From contig NZ_MKFI01000002.1 of NCBI RefSeq assembly GCF_001982635.1, positions 1,043,313-1,107,312 of the forward strand: DNA of 64,000 bases, in the 5' to 3' direction. The translations under genes were made by a program, and so were the position numbers. The notes under the pieces were generated by a model that worked only from the letters and a program-made list of their open reading frames with translations, was not told where the DNA came from and made no database searches. Shown here piece after piece: positions 17,518 through 27,649 of the stretch (position 1 is its first letter; each line of letters opens with the position of its first letter). This DNA comes from Bradyrhizobium mercantei. GTDB lineage: Bacteria > Pseudomonadota > Alphaproteobacteria > Rhizobiales > Xanthobacteraceae.

Positions 17518-18627
17518 CTATTTCCCGATCTTCACGCGGGTCCACAGGCGATTGATGATCCGCTGCGTCGCAGGATCGCGCGCCGTGATCACGAACAGCT
17601 TCTTCTGCATCGCCTCGTCGGGATAGATGTTCTTGTCGTTGAAGATCTTGGGATCGATCAGCTTCTGGCTCGCCAGATTGCCGTTGGCGTAGGACAGGAA
17701 GTTCGAATTCTTCGCCGCGACCTCAGGCCGGTAAAGGTAATTGATCAGCTCATAGGCCTCGGCGACGTTCTTCGCATCCGCCGGGATCGCGAGATTGTCG
17801 AAGAACATCTGCGCGCCCTCCTTCGGGATCGTGTAGCCGATCTCGACGCCGGTCTTGGCTTCCGCCGCCCGGCTGCGGGCCTGCATGATGTCGCCCGACC
17901 ATCCGACCACGAAGCAGATTTCGCCCGAAGCCAGCGCGCTGAGATATTCGGACGAATGGAATTTGCGCACATAGGGCCGGATCTTGATGACGAGATCGGC
18001 CGCCTTCTCGAGATCAGCCTGCTTGGTCGAGTTCGGATCGAGGCCGAGATAGCTCAACGCTGCCGGCAGGATGTCGTCGGCGGAATCCAGCATATGGATG
18101 CCGCAATCCTTGAACTTGGCGAGGTTCTCCGGCTTGAACACCATGTCCCAGCTGTCGATCTTCGCGTCGGGCCCGAGGATCTTCTCCGCCATCTTCACAT
18201 TGTAGCCGATGCCTGTGGTGCCCCACATGTAGTTGGCGCCGTAATTATTGCCGGGATCATAGGTCGCGAGCTGACCGGTCACGACCGGCCAGGCGTTGGC
18301 AAGGTTCGGCAGCTTCGACTTGTCGAGCTTCAGAAACACCTTCGCCGTGATCTGGCGTTGCAGGAAATAGCCGGTTGGCACCACGACGTCGTAGCCCGAC
18401 TTGCCGGCCAGCAGCCGTGTCTCCAGCGTCTCATTGGCGTCGAACGTGTCGTAGACCACCTTGATGCCGGTTTCCATGGTGAAGTCCTCGAGGACTCCCG
18501 GCGCCATGTAGTTCGACCAGTTGTAGAAGTTGACCGTGCGCTCCTCCGCGCTGGCGGAGGCGGCGAGCAACAGAACCGTCGCGATCGTACCGACGAGGCT
18601 GACGAGACGACGGCTCTGCTTCTGCAT
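17518..18627 (-). CDS. potF: Periplasmic putrescine/spermidine-binding protein
   Basis: 369-residue solute-binding protein of the PotD/PotF type. A signal peptide (about 1-27, ending ASA) is followed by the family opening VNFYNWSNYMAPGVLEDFTMETG, and later motifs typical of polyamine binders (TGIGYN, VVGWSGD). It should hand polyamine to an ABC permease, but no potGHI genes are in the window. It starts 6 bp after the aminotransferase gene, which suggests cotranscription and a link to polyamine or amino acid use. Confidence 0.87.
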   Translation of the reverse strand: MQKQSRRLVSLVGTIATVLLLAASASAEERTVNFYNWSNYMAPGVLEDFTMETGIKVVYDTFDANETLETRLLAGKSGYDVVVPTGYFLQRQITAKVFLKLDKSKLPNLANAWPVVTGQLATYDPGNNYGANYMWGTTGIGYNVKMAEKILGPDAKIDSWDMVFKPENLAKFKDCGIHMLDSADDILPAALSYLGLDPNSTKQADLEKAADLVIKIRPYVRKFHSSEYLSALASGEICFVVGWSGDIMQARSRAAEAKTGVEIGYTIPKEGAQMFFDNLAIPADAKNVAEAYELINYLYRPEVAAKNSNFLSYANGNLASQKLIDPKIFNDKNIYPDEAMQKKLFVITARDPATQRIINRLWTRVKIGK

Positions 18628-18633
18628 TCTGGT

Positions 18634-19803
18634 CTACCTCTTGCGACGATGCACGGCGTCGGACAACCGCTCAAGCGCGGTGTCGAGTGTCGAGTCTTTC
18701 TTGGCGAAACAGAAACGCACCACCGACGTCACCGCATCCTGCTCGTAGAACGCCGACACGGGAATAGCCGCGACTTTGTAATCCTGCACAATTCGCCAGC
18801 AGAACTCCGCATCGGTCTCGTTGAGACCGAGCGGCGACAGGTCGACGGTGAGGAAGTAAGTCCCCTGCGACTTCAGCACCGGAAAGCCGATGCTCTCGAG
18901 CCCCCTGGTGAGGCGGTCGCGGCTGCGCGCCATGTCCTTGCGCATGTCGAAGAAATAATCGTCCGGCTTGCCGAGGCCATAGGCGACCGCGGCCTGCAGA
19001 TTGGGCGCGGTCGTGAAGGTCAGGAACTGGTGCACCTTCGCAGCCACGCGGAGCAGCGGCGGTGCGGCGCAGACAAAGCCGATCTTCCATCCGGTCAGCG
19101 AGAAGATCTTGCCCGCGCTGCCGACCTTGATGGTGCGATCGCGCATGCCGGGGATCGTGATCAGCGGGATGTGCTCGCGGCCGTCGAACACGACGTGCTC
19201 CCAGACCTCGTCGCAGATCGCGACCACGTCGAACTCCTGGCAGAACCGCGCCAGCAGTTCGAGGTCCTCGCGCGGATAGACCACCGCCGCCGGATTGAGC
19301 GGATTGTTGAACAGCACCGCCTTGGTCTTGTGATTGAAGACGCTGCGCAGCATCTCCTCGTTCAGCCGCCACTCCGGCGGCTCGAGCCGCAGCAGCCGCG
19401 GAATGCCGCCGGCCTGGCGGATGATCGGCAGATAGGAATCATAGACCGGCTGGAAGCACACCACCTCGTCGCCCGGCTCGACCACGGAGAGGATCGAAGA
19501 CGTCAGCGCCTCGGTGCCGCCGGAGGTGACCATCACCTCGGTCATCGGATCGAGCTTGAGCCCGTGCCAGTGGCCGTAATGCGATGCGATCGCCTGACGC
19601 AGTTCCGGAATGCCCATCATCGACGGATACTGGTTGTAGCCGTTGATGGACGCGTCCGCGGCGGCGCGGCGGATGTCCTCCGGTCCGGGATCGTCGGGAA
19701 AGCCCTGGCCGAGATTGATGGCGTTGTTGTCGCGCGCAACCTGCGACATCGCCTCGAAAATGGTGACGGGAAGGTCCGCGAAGACCTTGTTCATGGAGGT
19801 CAT
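18634..19803 (-). CDS. PLP-dependent class I aminotransferase
   Basis: 389 residues, fold type I. The PLP-binding lysine is Lys232 in GSAGKIFSLTGWKIG. Other family marks are NLGQGFPDDP at 30-39, NNPLNPAAVVY near 166 and the terminal Arg in VVRFCFAK. The sequence resembles the kynurenine/methionine aminotransferase group (YbdL/CCBL-like). The substrate is not fixed by sequence. ATG starts at 19803 and 19794 are both possible. It is 8 bp after the rhodanese gene and 6 bp before the polyamine-binding protein gene, so the three form a minus-strand operon. Confidence 0.87.
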   Translation of the reverse strand: MTSMNKVFADLPVTIFEAMSQVARDNNAINLGQGFPDDPGPEDIRRAAADASINGYNQYPSMMGIPELRQAIASHYGHWHGLKLDPMTEVMVTSGGTEALTSSILSVVEPGDEVVCFQPVYDSYLPIIRQAGGIPRLLRLEPPEWRLNEEMLRSVFNHKTKAVLFNNPLNPAAVVYPREDLELLARFCQEFDVVAICDEVWEHVVFDGREHIPLITIPGMRDRTIKVGSAGKIFSLTGWKIGFVCAAPPLLRVAAKVHQFLTFTTAPNLQAAVAYGLGKPDDYFFDMRKDMARSRDRLTRGLESIGFPVLKSQGTYFLTVDLSPLGLNETDAEFCWRIVQDYKVAAIPVSAFYEQDAVTSVVRFCFAKKDSTLDTALERLSDAVHRRKR

Positions 19804-19811
19804 GTCAGGGA

Positions 19812-20141
19812 TCAGCCGCCGGTCTTGGTCGGCAATCCCGCCGCCTTCCAGCCGATGATGCCACCCGCGAGATGCCTGTCGTAGGGCAGGCCCGCGGCCT
19901 GGGCGGCCAGCGAGGCCGTCACCGAGCGCTTGCCGGAGCGGCAGGCAAACACCACCTGCTTTCCTTTCGGATCGGGAATCGCAGCCGGATCGAAGGTCGA
20001 CAGCGGCACCACGACGCCATCGGGATAGGCTTCGACTGCGACCTCATTGGGCTCGCGGACGTCGACGAGCAGGTAGCGGCCTTCCGCTATGCCCTTCGAC
20101 ACCTCGTCCGGAAACAAATCTTCCACCTTGTGGTCCGCCAC
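19812..20141 (-). CDS. Single-domain rhodanese-like protein
   Basis: 109-residue rhodanese domain. The active-site loop is CRSGKR with the catalytic Cys67, next to the LLVDVREPNE motif at 24-33. Enzymes of this size transfer sulfane sulfur from thiosulfate or a carrier to an acceptor thiol. It is first in a three-gene minus-strand run with an aminotransferase and a polyamine-binding protein. Sulfur transfer in that context is unexplained. Confidence 0.88.
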   Translation of the reverse strand: MADHKVEDLFPDEVSKGIAEGRYLLVDVREPNEVAVEAYPDGVVVPLSTFDPAAIPDPKGKQVVFACRSGKRSVTASLAAQAAGLPYDRHLAGGIIGWKAAGLPTKTGG

Positions 20142-20277
20142 GGAAATATCCTCCCGATATCAGCTTGGCGAGCGTCACGCGGCTCGCCGATCCGGGGCGC
20201 AAAGTCGCCCCTCGCGCGGAGAAAATCAAGCGTCCGAAACGGGTTAGATGCCGCGCGGAAACGCAGGATCGTGGCGG

Positions 20278-22203
20278 CTAGATCGTGACCTGGGTGCCGA
20301 CCTCGACCACCCGCCCGGTCGGGATCTGGAAATAGTCGGTGGCATCGTTCGAGGAGCGGCTCAGTGCGATGAACAGATGGTCCTGCCAGCTCGGCATGCC
20401 CGAATGCGCCGCCGGTTTCAGCGCGCGGCGCGACAGGAAGAACGAGGTCGACATGATGTCGAACTGCCAGCCGAGCTTGCGGGCGATCGCCAGCGTCTTC
20501 GGCACGTTGGGCTGTTCCATGAAGCCGAATTTCAGGGTGACCTTCGAGAAGGTCTCGCTCAGCTGCTCCATTCGTACCCGCTCGGACGGATCGATGCGCG
20601 GCGTCGGCGCGGTCTCGATGGTCAGGATGACGTTCTTCTCGTGCAGCACCTTATAGTGCTTGAGGCTGTGCATCAGCGCGGTCGGCGCGCTGATGGGGTC
20701 GCTGGTCAGGAACACCGCGGTGCCGGAGACCCGCTGCGGCGGCCGCTTCTCCAACATCGCGACGAGATCGGCGAGCGGGAATTCCAGCTTGCGCGACTTC
20801 TCGAACAGCAGCCGGCTGCCGCGCCGCCAAGTATACATCACCACGATCATGGCGCCGCCGAGCGCGAGCGGCACCCAGCCGCCCTCGAACACCTTGAGCA
20901 GGTTGGCGGCGAGGAACGTGATGTCCAGGAACAGGAACGGAGCGACCAGCGCGGCCGCGGCGAGCGGCGACCAGCGCCAGACGCGCCAGATCACCACGAA
21001 GCCCATCATCGCCGTCACCACCATGGTGCCGGTCACCGAGATGCCATAGGCCGACGCCAGTGCGCTCGACGAGCGGAACATCAGCACCAGCACGATGACC
21101 GCGATGAACAGGAAACGGTTGATGCGCGGCATGTAGATCTGGCCGGAATGCGCTTCCGAGGTGTGACGGATCTCGAACCGCGGCAACAGGCCGAGCTGGA
21201 TCGCCTGCCGCGTCAGCGAATAGGCGCCGGTGATGACGGCCTGGCTCGCGATCACGGTCGCCATGGTGGCGAGTGCGACCATCGGGATCAGCGCCCAGTC
21301 CGGGAACATCAGGAAGAACGGGTTCTCGATGCCCTTGGGATTGCCGATCAGGAGCGCGCCCTGTCCCAGATAGTTCAGCGCCAACGAGGGCAGCACGATG
21401 AACAGCCACGCGGTCTGGATCGGTCGTTTGCCGAAATGGCCGAGATCGGCATAGAGCGCTTCGGCGCCGGTCACCGCGAGGAAGACTGCACCGAGCGTGA
21501 TGAAGCCGATCACGCCGTGATGCAGCATGAACGACACCGCAAGGATCGGATTGAGCGCGTACAACACTTCGGGATGCCGCACGATCTGCGGCAGCGCCGC
21601 GACCGCGATCAGGGCGAACCACACGCACATCACCGGGCCGAAGAAGGCCGCGACGCGCGCCGTGCCGCGCGACTGCACCGCGAACAGGAAGACGAGGATC
21701 ACCACCGTAAGCGGGACGACGTAGGGATCGAAGGTCGAGGTGACGAGCTTGATGCCTTCGATCGCCGACAGCACCGAGAGCGCCGGCGTGATCACGGCGT
21801 CGCCATAGAACAGCGCACCGCTGATGATGCCGAGCAGCACGATCGCCGCGCCGCCCTTGGTCACGGCGCGCTGCGCCAGCGCCATCAGCGCCAGCGTGCC
21901 GCCCTCGCCATTGTTGTCGGCGCGCAGCAGGATCACGACGTATTTCAGCGTGACGACGACGATCAGCGCCCACAGGATCAGCGAGAGCACGCCGAGCACC
22001 GCATGCGTCGTCACCCCGCCCTCGCCGCCGGCGGCCGCGACGATGGCTTCGCGCAGCGCGTAGAGCGGGCTGGTGCCGATGTCGCCGTAGACGACACCGA
22101 TGCTGCCGAGCATCAGCGCCTTGAAGGTGGCGGTCGAATGCGCCTCGCCATGGCCATTTGCCGCGGGCGTTTCCGCCGCGGTGATCGCACTCTCGGATGA
22201 CAT
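20278..22203 (-). CDS. kup: Potassium uptake protein Kup (paralogue 1)
   Basis: 641-residue inner-membrane proton-coupled K+ importer. About 12 membrane segments fill residues 30-450, starting with the Kup signature [20 protein letters not shown], followed by a cytoplasmic C-terminal domain. The ATG at 22203 is chosen because the conserved region starts about 28 residues on and AGAGGC lies upstream. A second kup gene lies 154 bp upstream on the same strand, and the pair share long identical stretches, notably the C-terminus ending [18 protein letters not shown]. Confidence 0.93.
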   Translation of the reverse strand: MSSESAITAAETPAANGHGEAHSTATFKALMLGSIGVVYGDIGTSPLYALREAIVAAAGGEGGVTTHAVLGVLSLILWALIVVVTLKYVVILLRADNNGEGGTLALMALAQRAVTKGGAAIVLLGIISGALFYGDAVITPALSVLSAIEGIKLVTSTFDPYVVPLTVVILVFLFAVQSRGTARVAAFFGPVMCVWFALIAVAALPQIVRHPEVLYALNPILAVSFMLHHGVIGFITLGAVFLAVTGAEALYADLGHFGKRPIQTAWLFIVLPSLALNYLGQGALLIGNPKGIENPFFLMFPDWALIPMVALATMATVIASQAVITGAYSLTRQAIQLGLLPRFEIRHTSEAHSGQIYMPRINRFLFIAVIVLVLMFRSSSALASAYGISVTGTMVVTAMMGFVVIWRVWRWSPLAAAALVAPFLFLDITFLAANLLKVFEGGWVPLALGGAMIVVMYTWRRGSRLLFEKSRKLEFPLADLVAMLEKRPPQRVSGTAVFLTSDPISAPTALMHSLKHYKVLHEKNVILTIETAPTPRIDPSERVRMEQLSETFSKVTLKFGFMEQPNVPKTLAIARKLGWQFDIMSTSFFLSRRALKPAAHSGMPSWQDHLFIALSRSSNDATDYFQIPTGRVVEVGTQVTI

Positions 22204-22357
22204 GGGAAGCTGCGCCTCTGTCTTCTGCCGCACTGCACAATGCCGGGTTGCAGGCCTATACTCCCGGCAGGAATGCATAGGTTAGCCCGGATTCAGGCCT
22301 CCACCATGCGTATCACGCATAGATCACGGCTTTTCAATGCCGGAATTTGCTTTCGGC

Positions 22358-24280
22358 TCAAATAGTTACCTGAGTACCCACTTCAACCACCCTCCCCGTC
22401 GGGATCTGGAAATAGTCGGTGGCGTCGTTGGCGGACCGGCTCATCGCGATGAACAGGTGGTCCTGCCACTGCGGCATCCCGGACTGGGCCGACGGCTTCA
22501 GCGAACGGCGCGACACGAAGAACGAGGTCGACATGATGTCGAACTGCCAGCCGAGCTTGCGCGCGACCGCCAGCGCCTTCGGCACGTTCGGCGATTCCAT
22601 ATAGCCGAAGCGCAGCCGCACCGCGGTGAACTTGTCGCTGACCTTTTCCATGTTGACGCGCTCCGACACGTCGACCCGAGGCGTCGGCGCGGTCTCGATG
22701 GTCAGGATCACGTTATGCTCGTGCAGCACCTTGTTGTGCTTGAGGTTGTGCAGCAGCGCGGTCGGCACGAAGCTCGGATCGCTGGTCAGGAACACCGCGG
22801 TGCCCTTGACGATGTGCGGCGGCCGCTTCTCGAGACTGTGGATCAGGTCGCGCAACGGCACCTCGATGCGGCGGGTCTTGGCGACCAGGATCGCGGCGCC
22901 GCGGCGCCAGGTCCAGATCATCGTCGCCATCACGACGCCGAACAGCAGCGGCACCCACGCGCCCTCGAACAGCTTCAGCAGGTTGGCGCTGAAGAAGGTC
23001 ATGTCGACGATCACGAACGGCAGGATCAAAGCGGCTGCCGACGCGACGCGCCAGTTCCACAGCTTCCAGATCACGATGAAGCCCATGATGCCGTCGGCGA
23101 CCATGGTGGTGGAGACGGCAATGCCGTAGGCCGAGGCGAGCCCGCTCGAGGTGCGGAACAAGAGCACCAGCAGCAGCACGCCGATCAACAGCAGCCGGTT
23201 GACCCGCGGCAGATAGATCTGCCCGGCATGGGTCTCCGAGGTGTAACGGACCTCGAAGCGCGGCAACAGCCCGAGCTGCACCGCCTGGCTGATCAGCGAA
23301 TAGGCGCCGGTGATCACCGCCTGGCTCGCGATCACGGTGGCGGCGGTCGCGAGCCCGACCAGCGGCAGCAGCAGCACGTCGGGCACCATGCGGTAGAACG
23401 AGTTCTCGATCGCCGAGGGATCGGACAGCACCAGCGCGCCCTGCCCGAAATAGTTCAGCAGCAGCGACGGCAGCACGAAGAACAGCCAGCCGGACTGGAT
23501 CGGCTTGCGGCCGAAATGCCCGAGGTCGGCATACAGCGCCTCGCCGCCGGTCACCGCGAGAAACACCGCGCCGAGCGTCACCAGGCCGATGGTGCCGTGG
23601 GTCAGCAGGAACTGGAGTGCGTAATACGGATTGATCGCCGCCAGCACCGACGGATCGTCCATGATGTGGACGATCCCCATCACCGCGAGCGAGGCGAACC
23701 ACACCACCATGACCGGCCCGAAGGCGGAGGCGACGCGCGCAGTGCCGGAGCGCTGCACGGCGAACAGCATGACCAGGATCAGGATCGTCAGCGGCACCAC
23801 ATAGTGTTCGAGATGCGGCGTGGCGAGCTTGAGGCCTTCGACCGCCGACAGCACCGAGATCGCCGGCGTGATCATGGAATCGCCGATGAACATCGAGGCG
23901 CCGACCACGCCGAGCGCGAGCAGCGGCCAGCTGCGCCGACCGAGCGCGCGCTGGCCGAGCGCCATCAGCGAGAGTGTGCCGCCCTCACCATTGTTGTCGG
24001 CGCGCAGCAGCAGCAGGACGTATTTCGCGGTAACGACGGTGAACAGCGCCCACAGGATCAGGCTGAGCACGCCGAGCACCATGATGCGGGTGACCGGCTG
24101 GCCGTGCGCGGCGCCGCCGACCGCCTCACGGAATGCGTAGAGCGGCGAAGTTCCGATATCGCCGAACACCACCCCGATGCTGCCCAGTGTCAGGGCCCAG
24201 AAACTGGAGCTGGCCTGGCCTGTACCTTGGCCCGTGCCTTGCCCCTCTTGGGCTTCGGTGGATGAGACGCTGGCAGCCAT
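22358..24280 (-). CDS. kup: Potassium uptake protein Kup (paralogue 2)
   Basis: 640-residue K+/H+ symporter of the Kup family, tandem to paralogue 1. The signature [20 protein letters not shown] is followed by about 12 membrane segments and a cytoplasmic C-terminal domain. The N-terminal tail differs from paralogue 1 and carries a short [10 protein letters not shown] repeat near residue 20. The ATG at 24280 gives a normal-length Kup. The frame is open to 24355, but that adds a polar segment of doubtful use. Its C-terminus is almost identical to that of the neighbouring copy, pointing to duplication. Confidence 0.93.
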   Translation of the reverse strand: MAASVSSTEAQEGQGTGQGTGQASSSFWALTLGSIGVVFGDIGTSPLYAFREAVGGAAHGQPVTRIMVLGVLSLILWALFTVVTAKYVLLLLRADNNGEGGTLSLMALGQRALGRRSWPLLALGVVGASMFIGDSMITPAISVLSAVEGLKLATPHLEHYVVPLTILILVMLFAVQRSGTARVASAFGPVMVVWFASLAVMGIVHIMDDPSVLAAINPYYALQFLLTHGTIGLVTLGAVFLAVTGGEALYADLGHFGRKPIQSGWLFFVLPSLLLNYFGQGALVLSDPSAIENSFYRMVPDVLLLPLVGLATAATVIASQAVITGAYSLISQAVQLGLLPRFEVRYTSETHAGQIYLPRVNRLLLIGVLLLVLLFRTSSGLASAYGIAVSTTMVADGIMGFIVIWKLWNWRVASAAALILPFVIVDMTFFSANLLKLFEGAWVPLLFGVVMATMIWTWRRGAAILVAKTRRIEVPLRDLIHSLEKRPPHIVKGTAVFLTSDPSFVPTALLHNLKHNKVLHEHNVILTIETAPTPRVDVSERVNMEKVSDKFTAVRLRFGYMESPNVPKALAVARKLGWQFDIMSTSFFVSRRSLKPSAQSGMPQWQDHLFIAMSRSANDATDYFQIPTGRVVEVGTQVTI

Positions 24281-24394
24281 GGCGAGGTTAGAACGCCCGA
24301 TCGGTTGATTTTGATCCGCGCGGCTATCGACGCTTCCGCCCCGCCTGTCAACCAACCAACACGGCTAGCTTGACGGTAGCATGATATTTTACGG

Positions 24395-25225
24395 CTACGG
24401 CTTCAGATCCGGTGGCAGTGGCGGATTCTCCCGCATCAACGTGATGGTCACGCGACGGTTCGCCGGCAGCGTCGGATCGTCGGGAAACAGCGGCTGGCCG
24501 TCTGCCTTGCCGGAAACCGCGAAAACATGCGAGGGCGGCAGCCCTTCCCGCTCCAGGATCTGCCGTACCGCATTGGCGCGGTCCGCGGACAGGTCGAAGG
24601 CGTCATAATCGCTGCGCGCCGGCACGAAGCCTGCGGCTGTATGCCCCACGATCGCGACCCTGAGCGGCGTCGCCTTCAAGGGCGCGGCGAGCTTCTGGAT
24701 CAGCCGGCGGGTGCGTTCATACGGCTCCCTGGAACCATCGGCGAACATCGAGCGGCCGTCCTGGTCGACGATCTCCAGGTTGAGCCCCTCCTTGGTCTCC
24801 TCGAACATGATGTTCTTGGAGATCTCGGTCAGCTCCGGCATGTCCTGCAGCGCCTGGCGGAGCGAAGCGGACGCGAGCGCGAATTCGCGGTCGATCTTCA
24901 GCCGCGCGCCGTTGATCTGGCTGCGCTCCTTCTCGTCCGGCGTCGGATTGGCGGAGGACTCTTCCGGCGAGATGTGCTCGACGTTCTTGAGCTTCGGCCG
25001 CGTCGGCAGACCGTCGGACTCGACGATCCCCGAATAGCGCACATTGGTCTGCACGCCGAACGCATCGCGCATCGAACCGGCGACGATCTTCAGCTTGTTG
25101 TTGTCCATGGTCGAGAACGCGACGAGCATCACGAAGAAGCTCATCATCAGGCCCATCAGGTCGGCGAAGGTCACGAACCAGCCGTGACCTCCGGTGTGGG
25201 CGTCGCCGCGCTTCTTCTTGGCCAT
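24395..25225 (-). CDS. motB: Flagellar stator protein MotB
   Basis: 276-residue stator subunit with a single N-terminal membrane helix. The proton-channel aspartate is Asp22 in TFADLMGLMMSFFVMLVAFS, and a C-terminal OmpA-like peptidoglycan-binding domain (about 150-270) contains the NRRVTITLM motif. With MotA it drives the flagellar motor. It starts 40 bp after motA on the same strand. No other flagellar genes are in the window, so which flagellum it serves is unknown. Confidence 0.92.
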   Translation of the reverse strand: MAKKKRGDAHTGGHGWFVTFADLMGLMMSFFVMLVAFSTMDNNKLKIVAGSMRDAFGVQTNVRYSGIVESDGLPTRPKLKNVEHISPEESSANPTPDEKERSQINGARLKIDREFALASASLRQALQDMPELTEISKNIMFEETKEGLNLEIVDQDGRSMFADGSREPYERTRRLIQKLAAPLKATPLRVAIVGHTAAGFVPARSDYDAFDLSADRANAVRQILEREGLPPSHVFAVSGKADGQPLFPDDPTLPANRRVTITLMRENPPLPPDLKP

Positions 25226-25265
25226 TGTCGCGTTTTCCGGCTGCGTTTCCCGAAAGCGCCGGCCG

Positions 25266-26039
25266 TCAGGCCGGAACCGGCTCGCCTTCCTCGTGGCGAT
25301 GCTTCTCCGGCAGATAGGCCAGCAGCATTTCGCGCACCAGCGCCGGGCTCTTGGAGTCGCGGATCATCAGGATGCCGTCGATGATCAGCGTGCGGTTGGT
25401 CTCCTCGTCGAGCAGCTTGCCATGCAGCTTGTCGGCGATCGGAAGACAGAACAGGTTGGCGACCAGCGCGCCGTACAGCGTCGCGAGCAGCGCGGTGGCC
25501 ATGAAGGGACCGAGCTTCGAAGGGTCGGTCATGTTGGCGAACATCTGCACCATGCCGATCAGGGTGCCGATCATGCCGAAGGCCGGCGCGCAGTCACCGA
25601 TCGCGCGGTAGATCTTGCTGCCCTCGTCGAGGTGCATCAGGAAATTGTCGCGGTCGCGCTCCATGTTGTCGCGGATGAATTCGAGGTCGTAGCCGTCGGC
25701 GACGTAGCGGATGCCCTTGGCCAGGAACGGCTCGTCGGTCTCGACCTTCTCCAGCCCGACCGGGCCCTGCTTGCGGGCGATCTCGGCGATGCGGGCGAGC
25801 TCGTCGACGAGGTCGCGCGCCGACAGCCGGCTCATGGTGAAAGCGAATTTGGCGCCGAGCGGCAGCCCATGCAGCATCACGCCGAGCGGAAAGCGGATCA
25901 TCGTCGCTGCGATCGAACCGCCGAAGATGATGATCATGGCATGTTCGGAAATGAACATGTGCAGGTCGCCGCCCATGAACATCATCACCGCGATGACGAT
26001 GATGCCGGCCAGCAGCCCGGCGCCTGTCATGATATCCAT
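25266..26039 (-). CDS. motA: Flagellar stator protein MotA (PomA-like)
   Basis: 257-residue inner-membrane protein with four membrane segments: two near residues 5-50 and two near 150-205, with the conserved proline/glycine-rich APAFGMIGTLIGMVQMF stretch in the third. The cytoplasmic loop (about 60-145) interacts with the rotor. GGAG precedes the ATG at 26039 by about 8 bases. The long frame upstream of this start is antisense to the quinone oxidoreductase and is not coding. It forms a two-gene unit with motB. Confidence 0.92.
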   Translation of the reverse strand: MDIMTGAGLLAGIIVIAVMMFMGGDLHMFISEHAMIIIFGGSIAATMIRFPLGVMLHGLPLGAKFAFTMSRLSARDLVDELARIAEIARKQGPVGLEKVETDEPFLAKGIRYVADGYDLEFIRDNMERDRDNFLMHLDEGSKIYRAIGDCAPAFGMIGTLIGMVQMFANMTDPSKLGPFMATALLATLYGALVANLFCLPIADKLHGKLLDEETNRTLIIDGILMIRDSKSPALVREMLLAYLPEKHRHEEGEPVPA

Positions 26040-26312
26040 GAAAAACTCCAACGCGAACGCAACCCGCCTGTCCTGGACGGCGCGCAGCCCAGTGCGAGCC
26101 GCGTGGAAAAACCCTAACGTTAATGCGCTTAAGGACGCGTTACCGAATTTGGTAGGGATAACAATGGGTAAACGGCCACCTTTTCGCGATGTCGTTGAAG
26201 ATGTTGGTTTTCTGCTCAGACTGCCGCCGCGCAAGGCGTAAAACCTCTCCCCGTAGAACAACGGACATGAGATAGCTTGGCGCAGAGGAAACGAACCAAT
26301 GAGCAGGACAGA

Positions 26313-27290
26313 ATGAAGGCGGTCGTCGTCGAGCACTATGCACCCATCGATCAGATCGGGCTGAAGGACATCTCCACCCCCGAACCCGGCCCCGGACAGA
26401 TCCGCGTCCGGGTCCAAGCCGCGAGCATCGGCTTCGTCGACGGGCTGAAGGTCGAAGGCCGCTACCAGACCAAGGATCCGCTGCCGTTTACGCCCGGTGC
26501 GGAATTCGCCGGCGTGGTCGATGCGGTCGCAAGCGACGTCGCCGGCATCGCGCCCGGCATGCGCGTGATGGGCGCGGCGCGCTCGGGCGCGCTGGCCGAG
26601 CAGATCGTGGTGCCGGCCGAAGCGGTCGAGGTCATGCCCGACGGGCTGTCGATGGAGGCGGCCGCGGCTTTTCGCACCAATTATCTCACCGCGCTGTATG
26701 CGCTCGGCGAGCGCGGCGCGCTCAAGGCCGGCGAGCAGTTGCTGGTGCTTGGTGCCGCCGGCGGCACCGGCATTGCCGCGATCCAGGTCGGCAAGCTGCT
26801 CGGCGCGCGCGTCGTCGCCGCGGCCTCGACCGAGGAGAAGCGCAACTTCGCTCAAAGCTTCGGCGCGGACGCTGTGGTCGACTACACGAAGCCGGATTGG
26901 CGCGACGCGCTGAAGGATGCGACCGGCGGCCATGGCCCCGACGTGATCTTCGATCCGGTCGGCGGCGAGGTCTCGCTGCAGGCGTTCCGCTCGATCGCCT
27001 GGAACGGCCGCCATGTCGTGGTCGGCTTTGCGGCCGGCAGCATTCCTGCTCTGCCGTTCAATCTGCCGCTGTTGAAGGGCGGCCTCCTGATCGGCGTCGA
27101 CGCTGCCCAGATCGCGCGCCGCGAGCCCGAAGCGCAGGCGCGTGTGATGACGCAATTGTCGGCGTGGTTGAACGAGGCCCGGCTCACGCCTGTGGTCGGC
27201 AAGGTGTTCGACTTCGCCGATTTTCGCGCAGCGTTCACCACCATGCAGACCCGCGCGGCGCTCGGCAAGATGGTGGTGCGGATCGGCTAG
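26313..27290 (+). CDS. NADPH:quinone oxidoreductase / zinc-independent MDR family
   Basis: 325-residue cytoplasmic oxidoreductase of the medium-chain dehydrogenase/reductase superfamily. A GroES-like domain (1-120) precedes the Rossmann domain with VLGAAGGTGIAAIQVGK near residue 145. The catalytic zinc ligands of alcohol dehydrogenases are absent, and the sequence matches the quinone oxidoreductase branch (QOR, YhdH-like). AGGACAG lies directly upstream of the ATG at 26313. It stands alone, divergent from motA, and is followed by a repeat-rich region. Confidence 0.88.
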   Translation: MKAVVVEHYAPIDQIGLKDISTPEPGPGQIRVRVQAASIGFVDGLKVEGRYQTKDPLPFTPGAEFAGVVDAVASDVAGIAPGMRVMGAARSGALAEQIVVPAEAVEVMPDGLSMEAAAAFRTNYLTALYALGERGALKAGEQLLVLGAAGGTGIAAIQVGKLLGARVVAAASTEEKRNFAQSFGADAVVDYTKPDWRDALKDATGGHGPDVIFDPVGGEVSLQAFRSIAWNGRHVVVGFAAGSIPALPFNLPLLKGGLLIGVDAAQIARREPEAQARVMTQLSAWLNEARLTPVVGKVFDFADFRAAFTTMQTRAALGKMVVRIG

Positions 27291-27322
27291 CGAAGGAGGC
27301 ATCGCTGTGGCGTCGCACACGG

Positions 27323-27509
27323 TGTCGTCCCAGCGAAAGCAGGGACCCATACGCCGCGGCTTGTGTTGTGATTGGGACTCGTCATTCCAGCGAAACACGC
27401 TCATCAGCACTTGTGGTTATGGGTCCCTGCTTTCGCAGGGACGACACTGAATGCGTTGGACGGTCTGCGAGTCATACATCCGCGCTCTCGCGACATCATC
27501 TGTCCGAGG
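27323..27509. repeat. Dispersed repeat of about 185 bp, copy 1
   Basis: The outer ends are an inverted pair: GTCGTCCCAGCGAAAGCAGG near the left and its complement CCTGCTTTCGCAGGGACGAC at 27426-27445. The interior and the right flank (CATACATCCGCGCTCTCGCG) recur at 63335-63520 with scattered differences. It lies downstream of the quinone oxidoreductase gene. Confidence 0.8.
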
Positions 27510-27541
27510 CTTGCTTGTCTTCCCGCCCTCTTTTGAAGAGG

Positions 27542-27649
27542 GCGCAGGGAAAGCCGGGTGCCGATCGCACCCATGGGCCCCGTGCAAAAGGTAGAAAGCA
27601 CGGGGGTAGGACCACAGGTGTAACCGGAGCAATCCGGCTTTCCCTGCGC
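27542..27649. repeat. Nested stem-loop structure
   Basis: Perfect 16-bp inverted arms GCGCAGGGAAAGCCGG (27542-27557) and CCGGCTTTCCCTGCGC (27634-27649) enclose a second perfect 8-bp stem, CCCCGTGC (27578-27585) with GCACGGGG (27598-27605), around a purine-rich 12-base loop. A structured RNA or a transposed repeat would both fit. Confidence 0.6.

Noticed and set aside
25266..27410. 714-residue minus-strand frame that includes MotA
   Set aside because: The first 457 residues are antisense to the quinone oxidoreductase or spacer. The MotA part alone, from 26039, has family features and a ribosome binding site.
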